Part shown: positions 16,913 through 23,809 of the stretch, one piece after another
How positions within the stretch are numbered: the first letter of the stretch is position 1
Layout of the letters: every line of letters starts with the position of its first letter
Origin: an uncultured Muribaculaceae bacterium
Lineage (GTDB): Bacteria > Bacteroidota > Bacteroidia > Bacteroidales > Muribaculaceae
Direction: 5' to 3'
DNA: 28,106 nucleotides
Assembly (NCBI GenBank): GCA_905209725.1
Contig: CAJLTZ010000026.1
Location: 1 to 28,106, forward strand
Position numbers and translations under genes: made by a program
Notes under the pieces: generated by a model
The model's input: the letters and a program-made list of their open reading frames with translations, nothing else
The model's database searches: none
What the model was told of the DNA's origin: nothing

Positions 16913-18199
16913 ATGAATAACATATACGAAAATCAGACCCCCGGACAATTCCCGATTGTCGCATCCCAGTTGTTTAATTATGATTCCTCGCAATCAACAA
17001 CCGTGGATCAAACAAAGTTGAACGGAATTTGTAAAACTGCGGTAGAGTGCGGGTTCAATTACGCAATTCAATCCATGAGTGCGTCAATTATCACGACTCT
17101 TTTGAAAGCGATGGAAGGGACAGGCCTTAAAATGATTTTAGGGAATGCTCAGCTTATAGAAGATGCACATTGTGCAAATTTTGTGAATATGTATAAGTCA
17201 TTCGCGACTTTGGCAGGGTGGTATCTTGCACGTCTTCCTAAGTTTAATCAAATCTCAACTATTCGAAAATTCTATAATCAGATTCTTGCTAATGATCCAA
17301 ACCATCTGATCTATATGCAACTTCTTGAAGGCCTTTCAACCGAATATACGGATAGTTGCTATTCGTATCTTGATTATTTGAGGTGTCTGCAAGGCTATTC
17401 ATACTATATCAAGACATCGTCTGGCGCAAAGGATCTTGTACAGCAAGACGAAGAGACATCCGGGATTAAGCCTATGATCTGGTCAAATGACTATGATCCG
17501 GTTTCATATAATACGTCTGCAGTGCCAACGATTTACTATGGCTCTTTCTATAAAATGCTGCGAGATCTTAGACAGATTTCTCTTGAAAGCGGACATCCAT
17601 TTTGGACGTTCTGCCAATGTGAGAAAGTTCAAACTTCTGCTGGTTATCATGAGGGAACTCCCGCATCCATGCGTTTACAATGCTACTCAGCCCTCGCTTA
17701 TGGTGCTCAGGGTTTAATATTTACCTCATATCAGCAGCGCCCAAGCACAGCAAGTACATCTATAACTAATTCTCCAATAGCAATAAATGGAGAAAAAACT
17801 TCTATGTGGTATGAGGTCCAATCCTTAATCGCGGAAATCAGGAGTTTTACTCATATCTTTTTAGGCGGTCAACCGGTAGATATACGAAATTCAGGTAATC
17901 TTGGGATTGAAAATTTCAATTTCGGAACAGGAACTTCTTTTGGACCTTGCGATTCCATTACAAGCGGAAGCAAAGGTATACTTTACGTTTTATATAAAAA
18001 TAAGACGCGAAACTATCTGATCATTGTCAATCATGATATTGCGGATACACAAGAAGTAACTCTGAATTTTAACAAGATATGGAAGATCGTGGAGGAAACC
18101 CCACATGCAGTTTTTACAACTGATTTGTCGACAAGTGATGGGTTGAAAATAACGAGAAGATTAACTCCTGGCGGCTGGGTTATTTTTAGATATGAATAA
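16913..18199 (+). CDS. TIM-barrel glycoside-hydrolase-like protein lacking a D-E-P motif, paralog 1
   Basis: A 428-residue protein. Landmarks shared with the next gene are an early G-x-FPI strand (residues 11-15), KPMIWSNDYDP near 186-196, GHPFWTFCQCE at 227-237, ALAYGAQG at 260-267 and a C-terminal ETPHAV...LTPGGWVIFRYE beta domain. This order resembles clan-A-like glycosidase barrels from gut bacteria, where I recall a motif like SFDHYP and a later LAYGAKGIQYFTYW. Where the paralog has G-D-E-P, this protein has A-R-L-P (106-109), so the presumed acid/base Glu is absent. An in-frame TGA lies two codons before the ATG, so no longer start exists, and no signal peptide or lipobox is seen. It may bind rather than cleave glycans, or work with its paralog. 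No CAZy family is assigned. Confidence 0.6.
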   Translation: MNNIYENQTPGQFPIVASQLFNYDSSQSTTVDQTKLNGICKTAVECGFNYAIQSMSASIITTLLKAMEGTGLKMILGNAQLIEDAHCANFVNMYKSFATLAGWYLARLPKFNQISTIRKFYNQILANDPNHLIYMQLLEGLSTEYTDSCYSYLDYLRCLQGYSYYIKTSSGAKDLVQQDEETSGIKPMIWSNDYDPVSYNTSAVPTIYYGSFYKMLRDLRQISLESGHPFWTFCQCEKVQTSAGYHEGTPASMRLQCYSALAYGAQGLIFTSYQQRPSTASTSITNSPIAINGEKTSMWYEVQSLIAEIRSFTHIFLGGQPVDIRNSGNLGIENFNFGTGTSFGPCDSITSGSKGILYVLYKNKTRNYLIIVNHDIADTQEVTLNFNKIWKIVEETPHAVFTTDLSTSDGLKITRRLTPGGWVIFRYE

Positions 18200-18229
18200 T
18201 TATGTCATTACTATTTATATGAAGAAATT

Positions 18230-19816
18230 ATGAGTAAGAATGATTTTGATAGAACCACGAAATTGAAAGATGCTGACAATATTGTAGTTGTGAGCCAAAA
18301 TGATGGTACGGAATATGTAAGTCCAAGTCCCGGGGAATTCCCTATTCTTGGATCGACGATTTGTGTAAATTATAAGGAGCCTGTCAGGTCTGAGTTCTTG
18401 ACTGCAAGAGATTGCGGGATTAGTGCTGGCAGTACACCGGTGAAATACAATAACAATGATGCAGAGGTAGCATCAGGTGCATTGACATCAAAATTCAAAC
18501 CGGCTTTGTTAAACACCGGAGTCGGTCTCGTTGTAAATAATGCGAGTTTGATCCGATCTTATGATGATAAGATTTACCAATTTGCATTTGATGATTCCGC
18601 AGTGGCTTCTTCTTATAATGTTCGTATGAATTATACAGTACAACAACCGTTTGTAACCGGAATTGGAGTTGGTGATGAACCGACATGGGAGAAATTTGTT
18701 GAAAGTGGGAATCCGTTAATTAATCTATCGACATGCGTTGAAGGCCCATATACAAAAACTTATAAGATTGCCAGAAATAGGATGATTTTTAACTGTCGTT
18801 CTAAATTTCCGGTTCGACAGTTACATATAAATCTGGCCGCGGCCGATAGTAAAGGTTGGATAGGACCATGGGCTGGGGAAAATTCGAATTACTATAAGTA
18901 TTTGAAAGCCGTTGATAAATTAATCCAACCGATGTGTTGGTCTTTTGACTTGTATCCAGGCGTAATCAAGGCTGGGGGTAAATTTATTTATGCGTCTGAA
19001 CTTAAACGACTTTATGGTTTTTTAGACCGATTCTTGCAAATTTCCATAGAGACAAATCGGCCATTCAGAATGATATGTCTGGCAACGGAGTTTGAAAATG
19101 GAGGAGGCGATTATCAAGCATCTCCTAACATTAATCGTCTGAGGTTCGAAACTTTTACTGCGCTTGCATATGGTGCTCAGGAAATACAATATTGGACATA
19201 TTGTCAACGCAAACATTCAGACAACCCAAGCGAAAAGGATGGTATTTTTGCCACTGAATTTTACATATCATCTCCAATCAATCGATTTGGTGTCAAGAAC
19301 CAGATATGGTACTCTATTCAGCAGGTGAATGAGGAGATTCGACAGTTTTCAAGAGTTTTTCTTGGTTGTCGTGTTCAATGTATTCAGCATTTGGACAACA
19401 ACTATCAGTCTCCTCTTAAAGAAGAAATGCCATCAACTGAAAAACCGGGGTTTTCACAAACGAATACTAATGCACCGATAAGAATCGTTAGTATTAATGA
19501 ACCGGCATATGATAAAGAGGATGAAATTTTCAAAGGTGTCATGGTTTCTTATTTAAAACGTGATCCTGATAATCTGAATACGGATTCAAAGAAAAATACG
19601 TCCACGGATAGTGAGCATACGGAATATTACGTTGTTATAGTAAGTCATGATCCTGATAATTATAAAAATCTTATTATTGAAGTGAAAGATGGTTTTGCTC
19701 TCTTGGAACTTACACCTCATGTAGTCTGTAAGGACTCAAGGTCTATGCCAAATTATTTCGAGAGAGATCTATTACCCGGAGGTTATTTGATTTTTAAGTA
19801 TACGAAAATATATTGA
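18230..19816 (+). CDS. TIM-barrel glycoside-hydrolase-like protein with D-E-P motif, paralog 2
   Basis: A 528-residue paralog of the preceding gene, 30 nt downstream. It starts with about 30 polar residues, then PGEFPIL (34-40). Candidate active-site landmarks are GDEP at 148-151, SFDLYPG at 238-244, ATEFENGG at 285-292 and ALAYGAQEIQYWTY at 311-324. The C-terminal module (about 415-528) ends ELTPHVV...LLPGGYLIFKY, matching paralog 1. About 60 residues (390-450) are an insertion rich in Pro, Glu, Lys and Asp. The conserved DEP and aromatic positions suggest a working glycosidase, but neither family nor substrate can be named. No signal peptide, lipobox or membrane segment is visible although the two next genes encode exported proteins. 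Low-GC codon use matches the rest of the block. Confidence 0.65.
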   Translation: MSKNDFDRTTKLKDADNIVVVSQNDGTEYVSPSPGEFPILGSTICVNYKEPVRSEFLTARDCGISAGSTPVKYNNNDAEVASGALTSKFKPALLNTGVGLVVNNASLIRSYDDKIYQFAFDDSAVASSYNVRMNYTVQQPFVTGIGVGDEPTWEKFVESGNPLINLSTCVEGPYTKTYKIARNRMIFNCRSKFPVRQLHINLAAADSKGWIGPWAGENSNYYKYLKAVDKLIQPMCWSFDLYPGVIKAGGKFIYASELKRLYGFLDRFLQISIETNRPFRMICLATEFENGGGDYQASPNINRLRFETFTALAYGAQEIQYWTYCQRKHSDNPSEKDGIFATEFYISSPINRFGVKNQIWYSIQQVNEEIRQFSRVFLGCRVQCIQHLDNNYQSPLKEEMPSTEKPGFSQTNTNAPIRIVSINEPAYDKEDEIFKGVMVSYLKRDPDNLNTDSKKNTSTDSEHTEYYVVIVSHDPDNYKNLIIEVKDGFALLELTPHVVCKDSRSMPNYFERDLLPGGYLIFKYTKIY

Positions 19817-19828
19817 CGGATTATTGAG

Positions 19829-20656
19829 ATGGTTATGGCTACTCGCGAACCTTTTTCAGTTAAGAAATATGCATTGTGGATTGTATGTGCTCTCTTTGCA
19901 GTGCTTTTGTCGATTCCTGTTTACGCGGGGATTCCTGAAAAGTATGGCACGAAAACCGTCACCAAGGATGGCAGGGAGTGTTCGAGAGTGAAGTTTTATA
20001 TCTATAGCAAATCTGTTATAGATAATGGCTATAGAATCCCCAATCCTACTTGTGTGGATTATTTCCCTGATGGATCGGTTGAGTGGGTATGGAGAGAAGA
20101 GGATTATCGTGATAATATCGGCGCTAAAGGCACAAGAATTGACGATGCCGGTTCTTTCTCAATCAAGGCTGGAACTGTGGTTGATAGGGACTATTATAGC
20201 GGAACCGTTGAACATCTCAGCTCAAATACAAGCCTCTATCCAATGATGCAATATGATGGAGATGATATTCTCCTCATTAATTGGGATGACCTGATTTTCA
20301 GGGCATCGTCGGATGAAATCATCCGATTCGATAATAATAAGGCCGATTTGCCTTCGGAGGCAAAGATCGGTTTCGGTCCCATAGATACAGATTATTCAAC
20401 CTGGAGAAATAATGGACAGGGTGAAATTATAGGAATTGATACCTCAGAGTTCTATAAGTATGGGCCGAACTGGCAGATGTTTCTGGATTTCAGTATGTCG
20501 CCGGACTCGAAATACCTTGATTCCATTGACGACATAATCAATGATTCTAAAGCTACAGATACTCCCATCTTCGACATATATGGCAGGCCCGTTAAAAGAA
20601 CCGATATCAATCCCGGAATATATATCTATAAAGGGAGAAGAGTTTTGGTTAAATGA
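19829..20656 (+). CDS. Secreted protein of unrecognised family with a type IX-like C-terminal tail
   Basis: A 275-residue exported protein. The signal peptide (KKYALWIVCALFAVLL, ending VYA) is likely cut after Ala33. The core (about 38-230) is a beta-rich domain I do not recognise, with landmarks YGTKTVTKDGREC, DYFPDGSVEW, KGTRIDDAGSF, YPMMQYDGDDILL and KIGFGPI. It is clearly homologous to the gene at 21425. After a short linker, residues 246-275 read IFDIYGRPVKR...PGIYIYKGRRVLVK, which resembles the short C-terminal sorting or anchoring tails of Bacteroidota (Y-x-x-x-G...GIYI...G+K). It follows paralog 2 by 12 nt and overlaps the next gene by 4 nt, so it belongs to the same cluster. Function unknown. 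A start at the second Met (19835) is also possible. Confidence 0.7.
   Translation: MVMATREPFSVKKYALWIVCALFAVLLSIPVYAGIPEKYGTKTVTKDGRECSRVKFYIYSKSVIDNGYRIPNPTCVDYFPDGSVEWVWREEDYRDNIGAKGTRIDDAGSFSIKAGTVVDRDYYSGTVEHLSSNTSLYPMMQYDGDDILLINWDDLIFRASSDEIIRFDNNKADLPSEAKIGFGPIDTDYSTWRNNGQGEIIGIDTSEFYKYGPNWQMFLDFSMSPDSKYLDSIDDIINDSKATDTPIFDIYGRPVKRTDINPGIYIYKGRRVLVK
20054..20086 (+). repeat. DNA-level repeat shared with 21641-21673
   Basis: This 33-nt stretch encoding VDYFPDGSVEW differs from 21641-21673 at only two positions. It shows that the flanking homologous genes arose by duplication and still share nucleotide identity in places. Confidence 0.8.
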
Positions 20657-21408
20657 TAAATATACGATTGAAAATGAAATCAAACATCATAAAAGTAGCA
20701 TTTTGTGCATTATTTGCATTTTGCTCACTGTCGGCATCAGCTGACATTAAATCCCTTTTCCAGAAAGGAGAGCACGTCACCATTGGTGACAGCATCAAAG
20801 GGAAGATGCTCCGATTCACTACTGACGGAATCCTTCATTCCGATAGTCCGGATGCGCCTGTATTGCCAACAGAATGCAGGATAGTGATGCAGGACTCGAC
20901 CTTTTTCGATCCAGACCTTGTGTGGTTTGAAAATCTATTCCCTGTTCATACGGAAAAGGTCTATCACAAATGGTTAAAAGGACGTTATGTGAAGAATGCG
21001 AGATTTTACAATGAGATGACTCACAAGAGAGACACTTGTGATGTTCTGGTTATCATTCCGTTTGTGAATATTGATTATATGGAATCGGTAAAAGGAAACG
21101 ATAAATTTACATGTGGCCTGGATTTGCGCAATACGATAGATGGAAGACCTGATACGGAATATTCCTCTTCCGATTATGATACAGATATGGAGTGCTACAT
21201 CAAATTTATATTAAAGGAGGATAAGAATCTATATGCCGTCAACGATTTTGGCGAGGTTGAGACAGATTGTACTACGTATTATAACTTCAATGTTACGAAT
21301 CCTTACGGAATCAACCTCAACAAGCTGGCTCATACGAAATCTTCCGGAGTAGGTTGGACGGAGGCGTATATCAGTAATCTTGTACTCACGCCACAGAAGA
21401 ATAAATGA
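20653..21408 (+). CDS. Exported protein of unknown function
   Basis: A 251-residue protein with a signal peptide (MKSNIIKVAFCALFAFCSLSAS, then ADIK), probably periplasmic or secreted. The ATG at 20653 overlaps the previous stop as ATGA, and an internal Met at 20674 begins a more standard signal peptide; either start is possible. The mature part seems beta-rich with many aromatic and charged residues (VLPTECRIVMQDST, LWFENLF-like stretch, VLVIIPFVNIDYME). It has no lipobox, no sorting tail and no catalytic motif that I recognise. It sits between the two members of the duplicated pair, so it is probably a functional partner. I cannot assign a family. Confidence 0.65.
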   Translation: MINIRLKMKSNIIKVAFCALFAFCSLSASADIKSLFQKGEHVTIGDSIKGKMLRFTTDGILHSDSPDAPVLPTECRIVMQDSTFFDPDLVWFENLFPVHTEKVYHKWLKGRYVKNARFYNEMTHKRDTCDVLVIIPFVNIDYMESVKGNDKFTCGLDLRNTIDGRPDTEYSSSDYDTDMECYIKFILKEDKNLYAVNDFGEVETDCTTYYNFNVTNPYGINLNKLAHTKSSGVGWTEAYISNLVLTPQKNK

Positions 21409-21424
21409 CAATACCCCGATAAAA

Positions 21425-22093
21425 ATGCGACAAATGAAAAGGATTATAATAGGTATGTTGCTTCTGACTCCGATTCTGGGAGGCTGTTCCAAAGATAGTT
21501 TTGACCCGGACACCGGATTCTTGCAGAAATATGGTGAGAAAACCACTTCCGATAACGGGCAGGAATGTCTAAGAGTGAAGTTCTATATGAATGGGAAAAC
21601 TGTTGGTGACGGCGGGTATGGTGTTTCAGATCCCTCTTACGTGGATTATTTCCCTGATGGTTCGGTTGAATGGACGTGGGGTAGGAACACTGTTGCCAAA
21701 GGCACAAAAATCGATGACGCAGGTTCTTTCAAAATTGAAGCAGGCAATCAGATATATGAGGATTCCTATAGCGGTTCAAACTCTCATCTCAACGCGAAGA
21801 TATGTGTCTATCCGATGATGCAATATAATGGAGAGGATATACTTCTTACAGGTATTGAGGAGATGGTTTTCAGAGTATCAGAGGATGATGTGATCCGCTT
21901 CGAATGCGATAGCACGAATCTTCCTTCAGATGCAAAAATCGGGTTCGGCTCAATCTATAAGGATTATTACACTTGGGATTACAGTGGCTTTGAGGGGGGT
22001 GGTCGCACCTCTGAATCTTATAAATATGGCCCTTACTGGCTGATGTATCTTAACTTCGCGATGTCGCCGGATGCGAAGAATCTGGGGAAGTAA
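21425..22093 (+). CDS. Lipoprotein paralog of the 19829 protein, without the C-terminal tail
   Basis: A predicted lipoprotein of 222 residues. From the Met at 21434 the signal peptide is MKRIIIGMLLLTPILGG with lipobox LGGC; I start at the ATG at 21425, three codons earlier, 16 nt after the previous stop. The mature domain matches the 19829 product from YGEKTTSDNGQEC through DYFPDGSVEW, KGTKIDDAGSF, YPMMQYNGEDILL and KIGFGSI to NFAMSPD. It then stops within a few residues (AKNLGK), just where the sister protein begins its linker and sorting-like tail. The same domain thus appears once as a lipoprotein and once as a tail-bearing secreted protein. The mature N-terminus, CSKDSFDPD, has the acidic character of surface-export signals. 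Function unknown; the terminator at 22127 ends the cluster. Confidence 0.72.
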   Translation: MRQMKRIIIGMLLLTPILGGCSKDSFDPDTGFLQKYGEKTTSDNGQECLRVKFYMNGKTVGDGGYGVSDPSYVDYFPDGSVEWTWGRNTVAKGTKIDDAGSFKIEAGNQIYEDSYSGSNSHLNAKICVYPMMQYNGEDILLTGIEEMVFRVSEDDVIRFECDSTNLPSDAKIGFGSIYKDYYTWDYSGFEGGGRTSESYKYGPYWLMYLNFAMSPDAKNLGK

Positions 22094-22126
22094 TCGCGGC
22101 GTATTTCGTATGTTAAATGCATGGTG

Positions 22127-22157
22127 TCTCAGATCCGTAGGCGGGTCTGGGATTTTT
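22127..22157 (+). terminator. Intrinsic terminator of the accessory gene cluster
   Basis: TCTCAGATCCG (22127-22137) pairs with CGGGTCTGGGA (22142-22152): eleven base pairs including two G-U pairs, closed by a 4-nt loop and followed by TTTTT. It lies 34 nt after the lipoprotein stop codon. Confidence 0.88.
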
Positions 22158-22160
22158 CAT

Positions 22161-22191
22161 TTTGAATAATTGGGGAGATTCATTAATTTTG
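22161..22191 (+). promoter_or_regulatory. Promoter of the divIC-coaX-lptC operon
   Basis: TTTG (22161-22164), 19 nt, then TAATTTTG (22184-22191), an exact consensus match. Transcription should begin about 22195-22198, only a few bases before the ATG at 22201, so the message may be nearly leaderless. The -33 element starts three bases after the preceding terminator's T-run. Confidence 0.78.
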
Positions 22192-22200
22192 CAAGTTGAT

Positions 22201-22506
22201 ATGGGTAAAAGGACTAAAAGGATGAATTTCTGGGTGCGGCGCCGCTCGCACATCATGCTGCTCCTCATCGGATCGGTAGTGGTGCTTATGCTTTTCTTCA
22301 ATGAGGAGGCGTCCTGGCGCTATAATATGCAATACGACGAGGAGATTAAAGCCCTCAAGGAGGAGATAAAGGCGTGCAACGACTCCGCCGAGTATTTCCG
22401 CTCGCAGAGGGAGCGCCTTCTCACAAACAGCGAGCAACTCGAACAGCTCGCCCGCGAAGAATACCGTATGCAGAAACCCACAGAGGATGTTTACGTGCTT
22501 AAGTGA
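22201..22506 (+). CDS. Septum formation initiator family protein (DivIC/FtsB-like)
   Basis: A 101-residue bitopic membrane protein of the divisome. It has a basic cytosolic start (MGKRTKR), one transmembrane helix at about 18-34 (MLLLIGSVVVLMLFF), and an extracytoplasmic heptad-rich coiled coil (about 42-80, EEIKALKEEIKACND) ending in the family feature REEYRMQKPTEDVYVL. Such proteins bridge FtsL/FtsQ-type partners at midcell. I start at 22201 because the promoter lies directly upstream and the 13 codons before it fall within the promoter. It is the first gene of a plus-strand operon. The family is clear; choosing between FtsB and DivIC naming is not possible from sequence alone. Confidence 0.88.
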   Translation: MGKRTKRMNFWVRRRSHIMLLLIGSVVVLMLFFNEEASWRYNMQYDEEIKALKEEIKACNDSAEYFRSQRERLLTNSEQLEQLAREEYRMQKPTEDVYVLK

Positions 22507-22550
22507 ACGATGCTCTGTGGCCAGGACAATTAAGTTTAAACAACTTCAAG

Positions 22551-23039
22551 ATGTCAAAAGGAAAACGCAAGGGTGATATGGGGGAAAACGCGGGGAAACA
22601 ACCGCGCATCACGGAGAAGACACTCCGCCAGGCCGAGGGTCTCGCGTCGTTCGGGCTCATCCTGGTGGCTGCCGGGCTGATAGCGCCGATTGTGACGCCC
22701 GAAACGAGCGGCTGGCTCACAGCCTTCAAATGGATTTATGCCGTGGGCGCGCTTCTCTATACGATAGCACGTGTGATAGGAGCCTGCGACCGCACAGGCG
22801 GATTCCGCATCCGCCGTCTCCACCGCATGGAGGTGTGGGCAGGATTCGCATTCATCTTCGGCGCCGCCTTCTGGTTTTACCGCACATGGGACCTTCCCAT
22901 AGAGATTCTGACGAACAAGATGCTCAGCGACACCATTATGTTTACGATGGTGGGTGCGCTGATTCAGATAATAGCCTCCTGGATGTTAGGCCGCGAGGCG
23001 AAGCGTCAGCGCAAGGCTGAGGAGCAGAGCAAATCATGA
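22551..23039 (+). CDS. Small four-helix membrane protein of unknown function
   Basis: A 162-residue integral membrane protein with a basic N-terminus and four predicted transmembrane segments (FGLILVAAGLIAPIV, WIYAVGALLYTIARVI, WAGFAFIFGAAFWFY, TIMFTMVGALIQIIASWML), ending in a charged tail (REAKRQRKAEEQ). I see no catalytic motif. The ATG at 22551 is preferred; a GTG at 22503 in the same frame would overlap the DivIC stop and add 16 residues. Its stop overlaps the coaX start by 4 nt (ATGA), so it is coupled to coaX. I recall comparable small membrane proteins next to coaX in other Bacteroidales but know no function. Confidence 0.72.
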   Translation: MSKGKRKGDMGENAGKQPRITEKTLRQAEGLASFGLILVAAGLIAPIVTPETSGWLTAFKWIYAVGALLYTIARVIGACDRTGGFRIRRLHRMEVWAGFAFIFGAAFWFYRTWDLPIEILTNKMLSDTIMFTMVGALIQIIASWMLGREAKRQRKAEEQSKS

Positions 23040-23809
23040 GCGAAGGGGACTATAATGCTACCACGGGCAGGCTTCTCGCCCTCGACTTCGGCAATACGGC
23101 GCTGAAAGCCACAGTGCTGGAGGGGGAGCGCGAGATTGACCGCCGCTTTGTGCGTAGCGACTGGCAGGCTGAGGTTACGGCGTTGCTGCAGGCATGGCGG
23201 CCGGAGGGCGCCGTGGTATGCAGCGTCGGCCCTGATGCCGAATCGGTTCGCGCGAAGTTGGCCGGCATCGAGCCCGCTTTGCGTGTCCTAATCCTTGACG
23301 CCGAAACCCCCGTGCCCATCGAAGAGGATTACCCCCGGGCCACACTCGGCGCCGACCGACTTGCCGGAGCCGTGGGGGTGGCACGCGAAGGGGAGACGGT
23401 GATGCTTGTCGACGCCGGCACCGCGATGACAATCGACATTGTGGACAATTGCCGTCACCTTGGCGGCAACATCTCCCCCGGCATCAAGATGCGTCTCGGC
23501 GCCCTGGCGCAGCGCACAAGCCTGCTCCCCGAAGTGGACAAAGAGGGAGCGCTGCCGGAATATGGCTGCGACACCGAGACAGCCATCCGCTGCGGCTGCG
23601 TGCGCGGCGCGGCGTGGGAAACAGCCGGCGCCTGGCGAAGGGCCCTGGAGCGCTTCGGCAAGGTGCGGCTTGTGATCACGGGGGGCGATGCGGCCATCAT
23701 CGCCCATCTGCTAAGAGAGGAGGAAATCCAAGTGGAGGAGGACCGCGAGGCCGTGGCCCGCGGTATGGCCAGAATTTACAGTTATAACAATGACACTCGA
23801 CATGAATAA
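23036..23809 (+). CDS. coaX: Type III pantothenate kinase
   Basis: Cytosolic enzyme for the first step of coenzyme A synthesis, pantothenate to 4'-phosphopantothenate. The 257-residue product shows the ASKHA-fold marks of CoaX: LALDFGNTALK near the N-terminus with Asp17, LVDAGTAMTIDIV with Asp126, GGNISPGIKMR at about 140-150, and a late ITGGDAA nucleotide-binding loop. There are about ten extra residues before the first strand. Its start overlaps the upstream membrane-protein gene by four bases and its end overlaps the outer-membrane protein gene, so the operon is tightly coupled. All signature motifs are intact and the length is normal. Confidence 0.95.
   Translation: MSEGDYNATTGRLLALDFGNTALKATVLEGEREIDRRFVRSDWQAEVTALLQAWRPEGAVVCSVGPDAESVRAKLAGIEPALRVLILDAETPVPIEEDYPRATLGADRLAGAVGVAREGETVMLVDAGTAMTIDIVDNCRHLGGNISPGIKMRLGALAQRTSLLPEVDKEGALPEYGCDTETAIRCGCVRGAAWETAGAWRRALERFGKVRLVITGGDAAIIAHLLREEEIQVEEDREAVARGMARIYSYNNDTRHE

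Larger units (their letters stand above)
14600..22160. other. AT-rich accessory block inserted between two divergent housekeeping units
   Basis: The block holds one minus-strand lipoprotein gene and five plus-strand genes, none of them housekeeping. Its sequence is visibly richer in A and T than either flank, and its codons use many more A/T third positions. It lies between the promoter of the DUF2723 operon and that of the divIC operon, which point away from each other. Intrinsic terminators sit at both ends. I find no integrase, transposase, tRNA or convincing flanking direct repeats, so the route of acquisition is unknown. Confidence 0.6.

Noticed and set aside
16913..22093. Classical polysaccharide utilisation locus
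   Set aside because: No SusC-type receptor, SusD lipoprotein or hybrid sensor is encoded in the window, and the barrel proteins lack export signals.
14600..22160. Prophage or integrative element explanation for the accessory block
   Set aside because: No integrase, transposase, structural phage gene, tRNA or att-like repeat was seen at either edge.
22503..22550. GTG start extending the small membrane protein by 16 residues
   Set aside because: The extension overlaps the divIC stop and is not basic or hydrophobic; the ATG at 22551 gives a normal N-terminus.
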